Source: Candidatus Butyricicoccus avicola (GTDB lineage Bacteria > Bacillota > Clostridia > Oscillospirales > Butyricicoccaceae). From it: 36,348 nucleotides of DNA. Within the stretch, counting starts at the first letter, position 1. Every line of letters starts with the position of its first letter. The notes under the pieces were generated by a model that ran no database searches, was not told the origin of the DNA, and saw only the letters and a program-made list of their open reading frames with translations. This document shows positions 17,394 to 29,974 of the stretch, in pieces. The stretch is taken from contig DWWZ01000052.1 in NCBI GenBank assembly GCA_019119435.1, positions 1 to 36,348 of the forward strand, read 5' to 3'. A program made the position numbers and the translations under genes.

Positions 17394-18698
17394 TTGAACA
17401 GCAACAACGACTTACTCAAAATGGCGTTGTCGCGCATGGAAGGTTCCTTCAGCCAGGTCACGCTTTCGGCCTGGTTCGACGATGCCGAGGCGGTCTCCCT
17501 GGAGGGGACCAGCTTTGTCCTGCGCGCTGCCAACCAATTTAAGAAAGAGATCATCGAATCGCGCTTCACCACCCCCCTGCAGCAGGCGCTGACCGAGCTG
17601 CTCGGCGAACCGATCACGGTCACCGTCGTCTACGGCGACCAGCCTGCCGCACCCATCCAGGCCGGCGAATCCATCGGCCTGTCCCCCGACGAGGAATACA
17701 CCTTCGAGCACTTTATTGTCGGTTCTTCCAACAAGTTCGCCCACGCCGCCGCGGTCTCGGTCGCCAACCATCCGGCCGAAAACTATAACCCGCTCTTTAT
17801 CTACGGCCAGTCCGGCCTGGGCAAGACCCACCTTCTGCACGCCATCGGCAATGTCATCCGCGGCACCCATCCCAATTTCCGCATCATCTATGTCAAGGGC
17901 GAGGACTTCACAAACGAGCTGGTCACCGCCATCCAGGAGGGCGACGTGCAGTCCTTCCGCGGAAAATACCGCATGGCCGACCTGCTGCTCATCGACGATA
18001 TCCAATTTATTGCCGGCAAAGAGCGCACCCAGGAAGAATTTTTCCACACTTTTAACGCACTCTATGAATCGGGCCGCCAGATCGTGCTGACCTCAGACCG
18101 GCCGCCCAAGGAGATGAACACGCTGGAAGACCGCATGAAGACCCGCTTTGAATGGGGCCTTCTGGCCGATATCCAGCCGCCCGACTTTGAAACGCGCGTC
18201 GCCATCATCAACGCCAAGGCCGAAAAGCTGGGCTTCGAGCTGCCCAAAGACGTCGTCTACTGCATCGCGGAAAACCTGCAGTCCAACGTCCGTCAGCTCG
18301 AGGGCACGGTCAAAAAGATCAAGGCCAAGCACGAGCTTGGCGGCGAGTCCATCACCATCGAGATGACCCAAAAGGTCATCGAGGAGGTCAAGTCCATCAA
18401 CCCCGGCCTCAATCCGACCCCGCCCATGATCCTGCAGACGGTCTCGAACTTTTTCTCGGTCCCGGTCGACCAGATCCTGTCCGACCGCCGCTCCAAGGAC
18501 ACCGTACAGCCCCGGCAGATGGCCATGTACCTGGTGCGCAAGATGACCAACTACTCGCTGCCCGAGATCGGCAAGGTTTTTGGCCGCGACCACACCACGG
18601 TCATGCACGCCTGCGACAAAATCGACTCCGACCGCAAGAAAAATGCAGAGCTGGAAGACATCATCAAAACCCTCATCGAGAACATCCAAAACCTATAA
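17394..18698 (+). CDS. dnaA: Chromosomal replication initiator protein DnaA (TTG start)
   Basis: NPLFIYGQSGLGKTHLLHAIGN, LLIDDIQFIAGKERTQEEFFHTFN, C-terminal GRDHTTVMHACDKI; aggagg RBS. Confidence 0.98.
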   Translation: MNSNNDLLKMALSRMEGSFSQVTLSAWFDDAEAVSLEGTSFVLRAANQFKKEIIESRFTTPLQQALTELLGEPITVTVVYGDQPAAPIQAGESIGLSPDEEYTFEHFIVGSSNKFAHAAAVSVANHPAENYNPLFIYGQSGLGKTHLLHAIGNVIRGTHPNFRIIYVKGEDFTNELVTAIQEGDVQSFRGKYRMADLLLIDDIQFIAGKERTQEEFFHTFNALYESGRQIVLTSDRPPKEMNTLEDRMKTRFEWGLLADIQPPDFETRVAIINAKAEKLGFELPKDVVYCIAENLQSNVRQLEGTVKKIKAKHELGGESITIEMTQKVIEEVKSINPGLNPTPPMILQTVSNFFSVPVDQILSDRRSKDTVQPRQMAMYLVRKMTNYSLPEIGKVFGRDHTTVMHACDKIDSDRKKNAELEDIIKTLIENIQNL

Positions 18699-18725
18699 AT
18701 GCGGCGCCGTCCCGCGCCCCAAATT

Positions 18726-18973
18726 TTTTCCACACCCCCTGTGGATTGTGGATGGACAACCTGTGGACAACCATTTCCCGATTTTTCCGCCCACAATTCG
18801 TCCGAATCCTTCCACATCCGCGTGGGGATAAAATTTCCCATGGCCGCCATGGAGGTTTTGGACTTTTCCACAGCTTCCACAGCTCTACTACTACGACTAT
18901 AAAATAATCCTTCTATTTCTTACCGCTCATGCCCCGGGAAATACCGGGGAAAACCCACATGCCCTGTGGATAA
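18726..18973. promoter_or_regulatory. Candidate oriC unwinding region (dnaA-dnaN intergenic): DnaA boxes, DnaA-trio-like run, AT-rich segment
   Basis: TTTTCCACA 18726-18734, TGTGGACAA 18762-18770, TTTTCCACA 18864-18872, TTCCACA ending 18881, CTACTACTACGACTA 18885-18899 followed by TAAAATAATCC, and exact TGTGGATAA 18965-18973. Confidence 0.8.
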
Positions 18974-18993
18974 AGAAAGGAACGCAAGAAACT

Positions 18994-20106
18994 ATGAAAT
19001 TCTCCTGCGAAAAAACGGCATTCCTCGACGCGATCTCTATCGCGTCTCGTGCCGTTTCCACCAAATCAACCATCGCAATCCTAGAAGGCCTGCGGATCAC
19101 CGCAGCCGACACCTTAACCCTATCGGGCTACGACCTCTCGATGGGCATCCGCACCGAAGTCGAAGCCGACATCCTAGAACCGGGTGAGATTGTCCTGAGT
19201 GCCAAGCTCCTGGGCGACATCGTCCGCAAACTGCCAAACGATGTGGTCTATGTCGAGACCGACGAAAAACTGCTGACCACCATCAAGTGCGGCCGCTCGG
19301 TTTTCAACCTTGTGGCCTCAGCCTCGGACGACTTCCCGGCCATGCCCGAAGTCAACGCCGAATATGAGATCCCAATGCCCGAAAACGTGCTCAAATCCAT
19401 GATTAACCAGACAGTTTTTGCCGTCTCGGACAATCAGGCCAAGCCCATCCACACCGGCTGCCTGTTCGAGCTGACCGGCGGCCGGCTGACCGTCGTCGCA
19501 GTCGATGGCTTCCGCCTGTCCATCCGCCGCGAAACCCTGGAGCATGCACCGGCCGAGGACATGAAATTTGTCGTCCCGGGCACAGCTCTGCGCGAAATCG
19601 AGCGCATCCTGCACGAGGACGGGGACAACCTTGCAGCGGTCTGCCCGGGCGAAAAGCATATCCTCTTTGCCCTGGGCAAGACCACCCTGGTCTGCCGCCT
19701 GATCGACGGCGAGTTTCTCAACTATAATGCGGCCATTCCGACCTCCTTCGAGTACACCGTGCAGACGGACACCCATGAACTGATCACCTGCTTGGAGCGC
19801 GTATCCCTTTTGGTGTCGGAAAAGCTCAAAAACCCAGTGCGTATCACCTTCGACGGCGCGGTGATGAAGATGACCTGCATCACGGCGGTCGGCAAGTCCT
19901 ACGATGAGTGCGCCATCGACGGTTCGGTGGACAATCTGGAGATCGGCTTTAACAGCCGCTACCTGCTGGACGCCCTGCGCGCGGCGAGCGACGAGACCAT
20001 CCACCTCTCGCTCAAGGGCGCGCTCAACCCGATCGTTATCACCCCGACCGAGGGGGACAAGTACACCTATCTTGTCCTGCCAGTGAGGCTCAAGGCCAAT
20101 GCGTGA
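18994..20106 (+). CDS. dnaN: DNA polymerase III beta subunit (sliding clamp)
   Basis: MKFSCEKTAFLDAISIASRAVSTKSTIAILEGLRI..., C-terminal YTYLVLPVRL. Confidence 0.97.
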   Translation: MKFSCEKTAFLDAISIASRAVSTKSTIAILEGLRITAADTLTLSGYDLSMGIRTEVEADILEPGEIVLSAKLLGDIVRKLPNDVVYVETDEKLLTTIKCGRSVFNLVASASDDFPAMPEVNAEYEIPMPENVLKSMINQTVFAVSDNQAKPIHTGCLFELTGGRLTVVAVDGFRLSIRRETLEHAPAEDMKFVVPGTALREIERILHEDGDNLAAVCPGEKHILFALGKTTLVCRLIDGEFLNYNAAIPTSFEYTVQTDTHELITCLERVSLLVSEKLKNPVRITFDGAVMKMTCITAVGKSYDECAIDGSVDNLEIGFNSRYLLDALRAASDETIHLSLKGALNPIVITPTEGDKYTYLVLPVRLKANA

Positions 20107-20305
20107 AATCAAGATCCAGAGCGAGTTTATCAAACTCGACGCGCTGTTAAAATTTGCCAACCTGGTCTCGTCGGGCGGCGAGGCCAAGGTGCGCATTGCC
20201 CAGGGCGAGGTGCAGGTGTGCGGCGAGACCTGCCTGATGCGCGGCAAAAAGCTGCGGCCGGGCGACACCGTGACCATCGACGGCGAAACGGTCAAAATCT
20301 GCTGA
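20099..20305 (+). CDS. yaaA: S4-domain RNA-binding protein YaaA
   Basis: 68 aa; IKLDALLKFANLVSSGGEAKVRIAQGEVQVCGETCLMRGKKLRPGDTV; position between dnaN and recF. Confidence 0.92.
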   Translation: MREIKIQSEFIKLDALLKFANLVSSGGEAKVRIAQGEVQVCGETCLMRGKKLRPGDTVTIDGETVKIC

Positions 20306-20312
20306 TCCCGCG

Positions 20313-20328
20313 CGTTTCACGTGAAACA
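20313..20328. promoter_or_regulatory. parS site (ParB binding site)
   Basis: CGTTTCACGTGAAACA, one mismatch from TGTTTCACGTGAAACA, intergenic yaaA-recF. Confidence 0.92.
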
Positions 20329-20396
20329 TCGGGGATTTTGCGGGCATTTTGCCGTCCCCGCCCCATCTATTTTTACCCGATAAGGAGGCCGGCTGC

Positions 20397-21494
20397 TTGA
20401 TCCGCACGCTGACGCTGGAAAATTTTCGCAATTATGAGGCGGCCAGCCTGGCTTTTGACCCGGCGGTCAACCTGATTGTGGGCGAGAACGCCCAGGGCAA
20501 GACCAACCTGCTCGAGGCGGCGGCCGCCCTGTCCACCATCAAACTGTTCCGCACGGCCCAGAAGAAGGAGGGCCTGCGCTTTGGCTGCGACCATGGCGCC
20601 ATCCGGGGCACCTTTGACGCCGAAGGGCGGGAGATCACGCTCGAACTGCGGCTGCACCGCGACCGGGCGATGGAGCTCTTCCAAAACGGCATCCGGCTGC
20701 GGCGCCAGGGGGAGGCCCGAGGATTATTACGCACTGTATTATTTTGTCCGGACGACCTGTTCCTGGTGCGCGCCGGGGCGGCCGCCCGGCGCAAATTTTT
20801 GGATGCGGCGCTGTGCCAGCTGCGCCCGCAGTATGCAGGAATCCTTGCGGAATATGAAAGAGTGCTCGCGCATAAATTGCGCATTTTGAAGGACAGCGAG
20901 GAAAAACCTGCACTTTTGAACCTGCTCGACGACTTTACGCTGCGCCTGTGCCGCCTGGGCGCGCACATCATCCGCTACCGCGCCTACTATGTGCGCAAAC
21001 TGGCCGGGCGGGCGGCCGCGCTGCACGCCGAGGCCGCGCCCGACGAGCGCCTGTCCTGCGCGTACCGCACGGTGTCGGCCGTGACCGACCCCTATGCCTC
21101 AGCGGCGGTCATCGAGGCCCAGCTGCAAAACCACGCATTCGATCACCGCGCCGCCGAGATTGCGGCGCAGTCCTGCCTGTCCGGGCCGCACAAGGACGAC
21201 CTCGAGCTGCGCCTTGGCGGCGTGCCGGCTTCCTCCTTTGCCTCGCAGGGGCAGGCGCGCACGGCGGCCCTGGCCCTCAAGCTGGCCGAGCGCGAGATGT
21301 TCTTTGACGAGGACAACGCCTATCCGGTGCTGCTGCTCGACGACGTCCTGTCCGAGCTGGACCGGCGGCGGCAGGATTTCGTCTTGAACCACCTGGGCCA
21401 GGGCCAGGTCCTCATCACCTGCTGCGAGGAGGAGACCGCGGCGCGCTTCCACGCGGGCACGGTGTTCCGCGTGCACGGCGGGCGTTTGGTCTGA
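20397..21494 (+). CDS. recF: DNA replication/repair protein RecF (TTG start)
   Basis: LIRTLTLENFRNYEAASLAFDPAVNLIVGENAQGKTNLLEA; start set at TTG 20397 with aaggagg upstream; C-terminal VLLLDDVLSELDRRRQ. Confidence 0.95.
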   Translation: MIRTLTLENFRNYEAASLAFDPAVNLIVGENAQGKTNLLEAAAALSTIKLFRTAQKKEGLRFGCDHGAIRGTFDAEGREITLELRLHRDRAMELFQNGIRLRRQGEARGLLRTVLFCPDDLFLVRAGAAARRKFLDAALCQLRPQYAGILAEYERVLAHKLRILKDSEEKPALLNLLDDFTLRLCRLGAHIIRYRAYYVRKLAGRAAALHAEAAPDERLSCAYRTVSAVTDPYASAAVIEAQLQNHAFDHRAAEIAAQSCLSGPHKDDLELRLGGVPASSFASQGQARTAALALKLAEREMFFDEDNAYPVLLLDDVLSELDRRRQDFVLNHLGQGQVLITCCEEETAARFHAGTVFRVHGGRLV

Positions 21495-21600
21495 GAAGCA
21501 CCCGCTTCTGACAAGATAAACATGGAAATTTTATAAAAATTGTGGTATAATAGCCATAACGCGGCCACGCCGCCGGACCGAACTGCAGGGGGGCCATGCC

Positions 21601-21864
21601 ATGTATGTCCATATCGGCCAGGATTACATGATCCCGGCGCGCTCGATCGTCGCAGTCTTTGACATGGACACCGCGACGTGGTCCAAACACACCCGCGCGC
21701 TCATCGCCCGCCTCACGCACGAGGGCCGGGTGGTCTCGGCCTGCGAGGATCTGCCCAAGTCTGCCGTCCTGTGCGACGGCGCACTTGGCGAGATCCTCTA
21801 TATTTCCCAGTTGTCCAGCGCCGTCCTGGCCCGGCGCGCCCAAAAAGGACTGGCCGGCCTGTAA
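21601..21864 (+). CDS. remB: DUF370 / RemB-like extracellular matrix regulator
   Basis: 87 aa MYVHIGQDYMIPARSIVAVFDMDTATWSKHTRALI; position between recF and gyrB as in Bacillus yaaB. Confidence 0.82.
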   Translation: MYVHIGQDYMIPARSIVAVFDMDTATWSKHTRALIARLTHEGRVVSACEDLPKSAVLCDGALGEILYISQLSSAVLARRAQKGLAGL

Positions 21865-21917
21865 CGGACCGGGCCGGCCGGCAGCGTTTTCGATCACCCC
21901 CAGAAGAGGAACTGTAA

Positions 21918-23852
<1,935 letters not shown>

Positions 23853-23985
23853 GCGCCCAATCGCCCTGCTTTGCCCCGGCATCCGCGGCGCCCGCCCCAA
23901 AGGGGCTGCGCCCGGCGCAAAAAGGCGCGCCCTCTGCCTGCCCGCCTTTTGGGCAGCCAAAACCCTCTGACCTGGAGGCAACTGA

Positions 23986-26553
<2,568 letters not shown>

Positions 26554-26590
26554 GCTGCGCCCGCGCTCCCGCAAAGATTGTTTTGTCCGG

Positions 26591-26626
26591 ACAGCCGCCC
26601 GAAACCGGGGCGGCTGTCTTTTTTTG
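26591..26626 (+). terminator. Intrinsic terminator downstream of gyrA
   Basis: acagccgcccgaaaccggggcggctgt followed by cttttttt. Confidence 0.88.
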
Positions 26627-26714
26627 CCGGCCCAGCGCGCGCCGGCTTGTTTTTTGTCGGGGCGGTTTTGGGTGTTTTACACAAATTTCTCCAAAATGTA
26701 ACCAAAGAAAACTC

Positions 26715-26743
26715 TTGTCTGCACAAAAGAAAGGGGCTATAAT
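26715..26743 (+). promoter_or_regulatory. Sigma-A promoter TTGTCT-N17-TATAAT
   Basis: Upstream of the antiporter gene. Confidence 0.65.
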
Positions 26744-26810
26744 AAGCTATAACGAGCCACGGTCGGCGTCCCCCGAGCATCCGTTTTGCCGGCCACAGGA
26801 GGGAAAACAC

Positions 26811-28016
26811 ATGCAATCTTATGAGTTTCTGCTGATTATCGCAGTCATTTTGCTGTCCACCAAGGTCTTTGGCCTGCTGTCGGAGCGCGTGCACATGCCC
26901 CAGGTCGTGGGCGCGCTGATCGCGGGCATCATCCTGGGCCCGTCGGTCCTCGGCCTTGTGGAGGAGACCGACTTCCTGCTCAAGACCAGCGAGATCGGCG
27001 TCATCATCCTCATGTTCATGGCCGGGCTGGATACCGACATTGAAGAGCTCAAAAAGACCGGCCTTGCGTCCTTTGTCATCGCGCTGATCGGCGTGCTGGT
27101 GCCGCTGGGCGCGGGCACCCTGCTCTATCTCGGCTTCTTCCCGGACCCGTCTGACCCGCTGCACCTGCTCAAGGCGGTCTTTGTCGGCGTTGTGCTGACC
27201 GCGACCTCGGTCTCCATCACGGTCGAGACCCTGCGCGAGATGGGCCGGCTCAAGGGCAAGGTGGGCACGGCCATCCTGGGCGCGGCCATCATCGATGACA
27301 TTATGGGCATCGTGGTGCTGACCCTGGTGTCGGCCATGACCGACCCGACGGTCAACCCGATCTCGGTCCTTTTGCGGATCGTCGCCTTCTTCGTCCTGGT
27401 CGTGGTCGTCGGCCTCATCATGTACCGCCTGTTCCGCGTCATGACCAAGGAGTGGGGCAACCACCGCCGCATCGCCATCTATGGCTTTGCCTTCTGCCTC
27501 ATCCTGTCCTTTGTCGCCGAGCACTATTTTGGCATCGCCGATATCACAGGCGCCTACTTTGCCGGCCTGATCTTGTGCAATATCATGGAGGCCCGCGAGT
27601 ATATCAACAAGAAGATGACCGTCCTGGGCTACATGATCTTCTCGCCCATCTTCTTCGCCTCCATCGGCATCAAGACCGAGCTCGACGGCATGACGGCCAG
27701 CCTGCTGGTCTTTTCGGTCGCCCTGCTGGTGGTCGCCATCCTGACCAAGATCGTCGGCTGTGGCCTGGGCGCCAAGATCATGGGCTTTACCTGGTCGGAT
27801 TCCCTCTCGGTCGGCCTCGGCATGGTTTCGCGCGGCGAGGTCGCGCTGATCGTCGCCCAGAAGGGCGCGCAGTCCGGCCTGGTGGACAGCAGCCTGTTCC
27901 CGCCCATCGTGCTGGTCGTCATCGTCACGACGCTCATCACCCCCATCCTGCTCAAACTGTTCATGAAGCAGCCGGCCGAGGGCAGCGCCCCAGAGATCCG
28001 GCACGAGCATATCTAA
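26811..28016 (+). CDS. CPA2-type cation:proton antiporter (KefB/Na+/H+ exchanger domain)
   Basis: About 12 TM segments; VGALIAGIILGPSVLGLVEETDFLLKTSEIGVIILMFMAGLDTDIEELKK. Start trimmed to ATG 26811 after aggaggg; the longer track ORF reads in from gyrA. Confidence 0.88.
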   Translation: MQSYEFLLIIAVILLSTKVFGLLSERVHMPQVVGALIAGIILGPSVLGLVEETDFLLKTSEIGVIILMFMAGLDTDIEELKKTGLASFVIALIGVLVPLGAGTLLYLGFFPDPSDPLHLLKAVFVGVVLTATSVSITVETLREMGRLKGKVGTAILGAAIIDDIMGIVVLTLVSAMTDPTVNPISVLLRIVAFFVLVVVVGLIMYRLFRVMTKEWGNHRRIAIYGFAFCLILSFVAEHYFGIADITGAYFAGLILCNIMEAREYINKKMTVLGYMIFSPIFFASIGIKTELDGMTASLLVFSVALLVVAILTKIVGCGLGAKIMGFTWSDSLSVGLGMVSRGEVALIVAQKGAQSGLVDSSLFPPIVLVVIVTTLITPILLKLFMKQPAEGSAPEIRHEHI

Positions 28017-28068
28017 AAAGCGTGGCGCCGGGCCCCCGCGCAGGGGCCGGCATATCGTTCGGCCATGC

Positions 28069-28097
28069 GTGCGCCGCCTTTGGGCGGCGCACTTTTT
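28069..28097 (+). terminator. Intrinsic terminator downstream of the antiporter gene
   Basis: gtgcgccgcctttgggcggcgcacttttttg. Confidence 0.88.
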
Positions 28098-28203
28098 TGC
28101 CCGGCGCGCGGGCAGAACGGCAAGATTCCTCTGGAACTGCCGGGAAAAGCATGCTATAATGGAACCTGTATCGAAATTGACCCTGTCAGGAGGGAGCCTA
28201 TCC

Positions 28204-29070
28204 ATGACCTTTAAGAAAGTTTTTCCGATCCTCGCCGTGATCCTGGGCGCTGTGTGCGGCGTGCTGCACGGGATGGATCTGGTGTACGGCTACGACAGCG
28301 TGGACCTGCCGACCGGCGCGCCCTGGCTGGCCATGTTATATGCCGTGGCCGCAGTTGCGGCCGTCCTGTGCGTGGCCGTGTCCTTTACTTACCGCAAGAC
28401 CAGCGACCGCTATCAGGCCTTTGAGGCCTACCTCACGGGCGGCGGCGACCTGCACAAGACGGCAGCCGTGCTGTGCGCGGCCCTGTTCGTGCTGTTCGGC
28501 CTGCTCGGCCTGTATGGCACGGCCACGAACCTGATGCAGCTTCCCATGTTCGAGCGGGTGACGCTCATCCCGATGTACCTGTTCGCGATCGCGTCGGGCC
28601 TGACGCTGATCCGCCTGGGCGGCGGCGCGGCGCGCGGCACGGTGAGCGAGGAGAACGCAGCCCTGATCTTTTTGCCGATCGCCTGGGCGGCGCTCGACCT
28701 GGTCAACACCTTCAAGGCCAACGGCAGCGAGCCCATGGAGGGCAAGTTCGTGTTCGAGCTGTTGGCGGCGGCCACGCTGCTGTGCGCCCTGCACGCCTAT
28801 GCGCGCATGCTGTTTTCCACCCCGCGCCCGCGCTATCTGGCCTGTCTCGGCGGCCTGGGCGTGGTGTTTGGCTTGGCCGGCGGCATCGGCTGCGCGATGG
28901 ACTGGCTGCTGGGCGGCACCGACGACCTATTGATGATCCCGCGCGGCGGCTGCTATCTGGCGTGCGCCCTGTGGTTTGCCTATCAGCTCAGCCGTATGGC
29001 TGCCTGCAAGGACGAGCCGGAAGGCCCGGAACTCAAAAAGGGCAAGCCGGTCCAGAACGAGGAAAAGTGA
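28204..29070 (+). CDS. Hypothetical multi-pass membrane protein
   Basis: 288 aa with about 6-7 hydrophobic segments; aggaggg upstream of ATG 28204; extended -10 TGCTATAAT near 28150-28158. Confidence 0.8.
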   Translation: MTFKKVFPILAVILGAVCGVLHGMDLVYGYDSVDLPTGAPWLAMLYAVAAVAAVLCVAVSFTYRKTSDRYQAFEAYLTGGGDLHKTAAVLCAALFVLFGLLGLYGTATNLMQLPMFERVTLIPMYLFAIASGLTLIRLGGGAARGTVSEENAALIFLPIAWAALDLVNTFKANGSEPMEGKFVFELLAAATLLCALHAYARMLFSTPRPRYLACLGGLGVVFGLAGGIGCAMDWLLGGTDDLLMIPRGGCYLACALWFAYQLSRMAACKDEPEGPELKKGKPVQNEEK

Positions 29071-29086
29071 ACCATCTGCACAAAAG

Positions 29087-29117
29087 ACCGACAGTCCGCA
29101 GGCTGCCGGTTTTTTTG
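29087..29117 (+). terminator. Intrinsic terminator
   Basis: accgacagtccgcaggctgccggtttttttg. Confidence 0.75.
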
Positions 29118-29222
29118 TGCCGGAAAGTGGGCCGGGCCTCCCCGTTTCCCGCTTTTCTTTTGCCGGCATTCTTGCTATACTATACCCAGAATGCACAAAA
29201 TAGACGAAAGACGAGGCATACT

Positions 29223-29663
29223 ATGAAGCAAGTAACCATCTATACCGACGGCGCATGTTCGGGCAATCCCGGCCCGGGCGGCTGGGGCGCCATTTTGCAG
29301 TACGGCGCGGCCAAAAAGGAGATCTCGGGCGGCGAGCCCCAGACCACGAACAACCGCATGGAGCTGATGGGCGTCATCTCGGCGCTCGAGCTGCTGCGCG
29401 AGCCCTGCCGCGTCGATCTCTACTCGGATTCCAAGTATGTCGTGGACGGCATCACCAAGGGCTGGGCCAAGGGCTGGAAGGCGCGCGGCTGGAAGAAGGC
29501 CGACAAATCCCCGGCCAAAAACCCCGAGCTGTGGGACCGGCTGCTGGCCCTGCTGGACGTGCATGAGGTCACGTTCCACTGGGTCAAGGGCCACGCGGAC
29601 AATCCGAACAACAACCGCTGCGATGAACTCGCCGTCGCCGAATGGAAAAAATACCGCCCGTGA
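29223..29663 (+). CDS. rnhA: Ribonuclease HI
   Basis: [74 protein letters not shown] trimmed to 29223. Confidence 0.97.
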   Translation: MKQVTIYTDGACSGNPGPGGWGAILQYGAAKKEISGGEPQTTNNRMELMGVISALELLREPCRVDLYSDSKYVVDGITKGWAKGWKARGWKKADKSPAKNPELWDRLLALLDVHEVTFHWVKGHADNPNNNRCDELAVAEWKKYRP

Positions 29664-29838
29664 CGGATTGCCGTCATGCGGGCGCGCGCAGGCAGTTCTG
29701 CCCGGCAGATTCTTCACCGGTCCGAAAGAAAACCAAGAAATCCCCATTATTTTACGGCTTTTTTTCGTGAATTTGCACTGTTGTTAAAAAATTATGCAAG
29801 TACAAAAAAAATATCTTGCAAAAAATACAAAAAACCCA

Positions 29839-29867
29839 TTGACGCGGGGCGGTTTTACGAGTATGAT
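29839..29867 (+). promoter_or_regulatory. Strong sigma-A promoter TTGACG-N17-TATGAT with upstream A-tracts
   Basis: TTGACG 29839-29844, TATGAT 29862-29867; A-rich tracts immediately upstream resemble an UP element. Confidence 0.75.
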
Positions 29868-29974
29868 ATATTTAGGAATAAATTGGAACGCTTGTACCCG
29901 CGGGGCGGATATTCGGCGTTAATATCCCGCGGCCGCGGCAAAAGCCGGCCCGGCCCGGCAAGGAGGACCTGATA

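Noticed and set aside
28473-29663. 396-aa plus-strand ORF with apparent N-terminal extension on RNase HI
   Set aside because: Out-of-frame read through the membrane protein gene and its terminator; the true rnhA start is ATG 29223.
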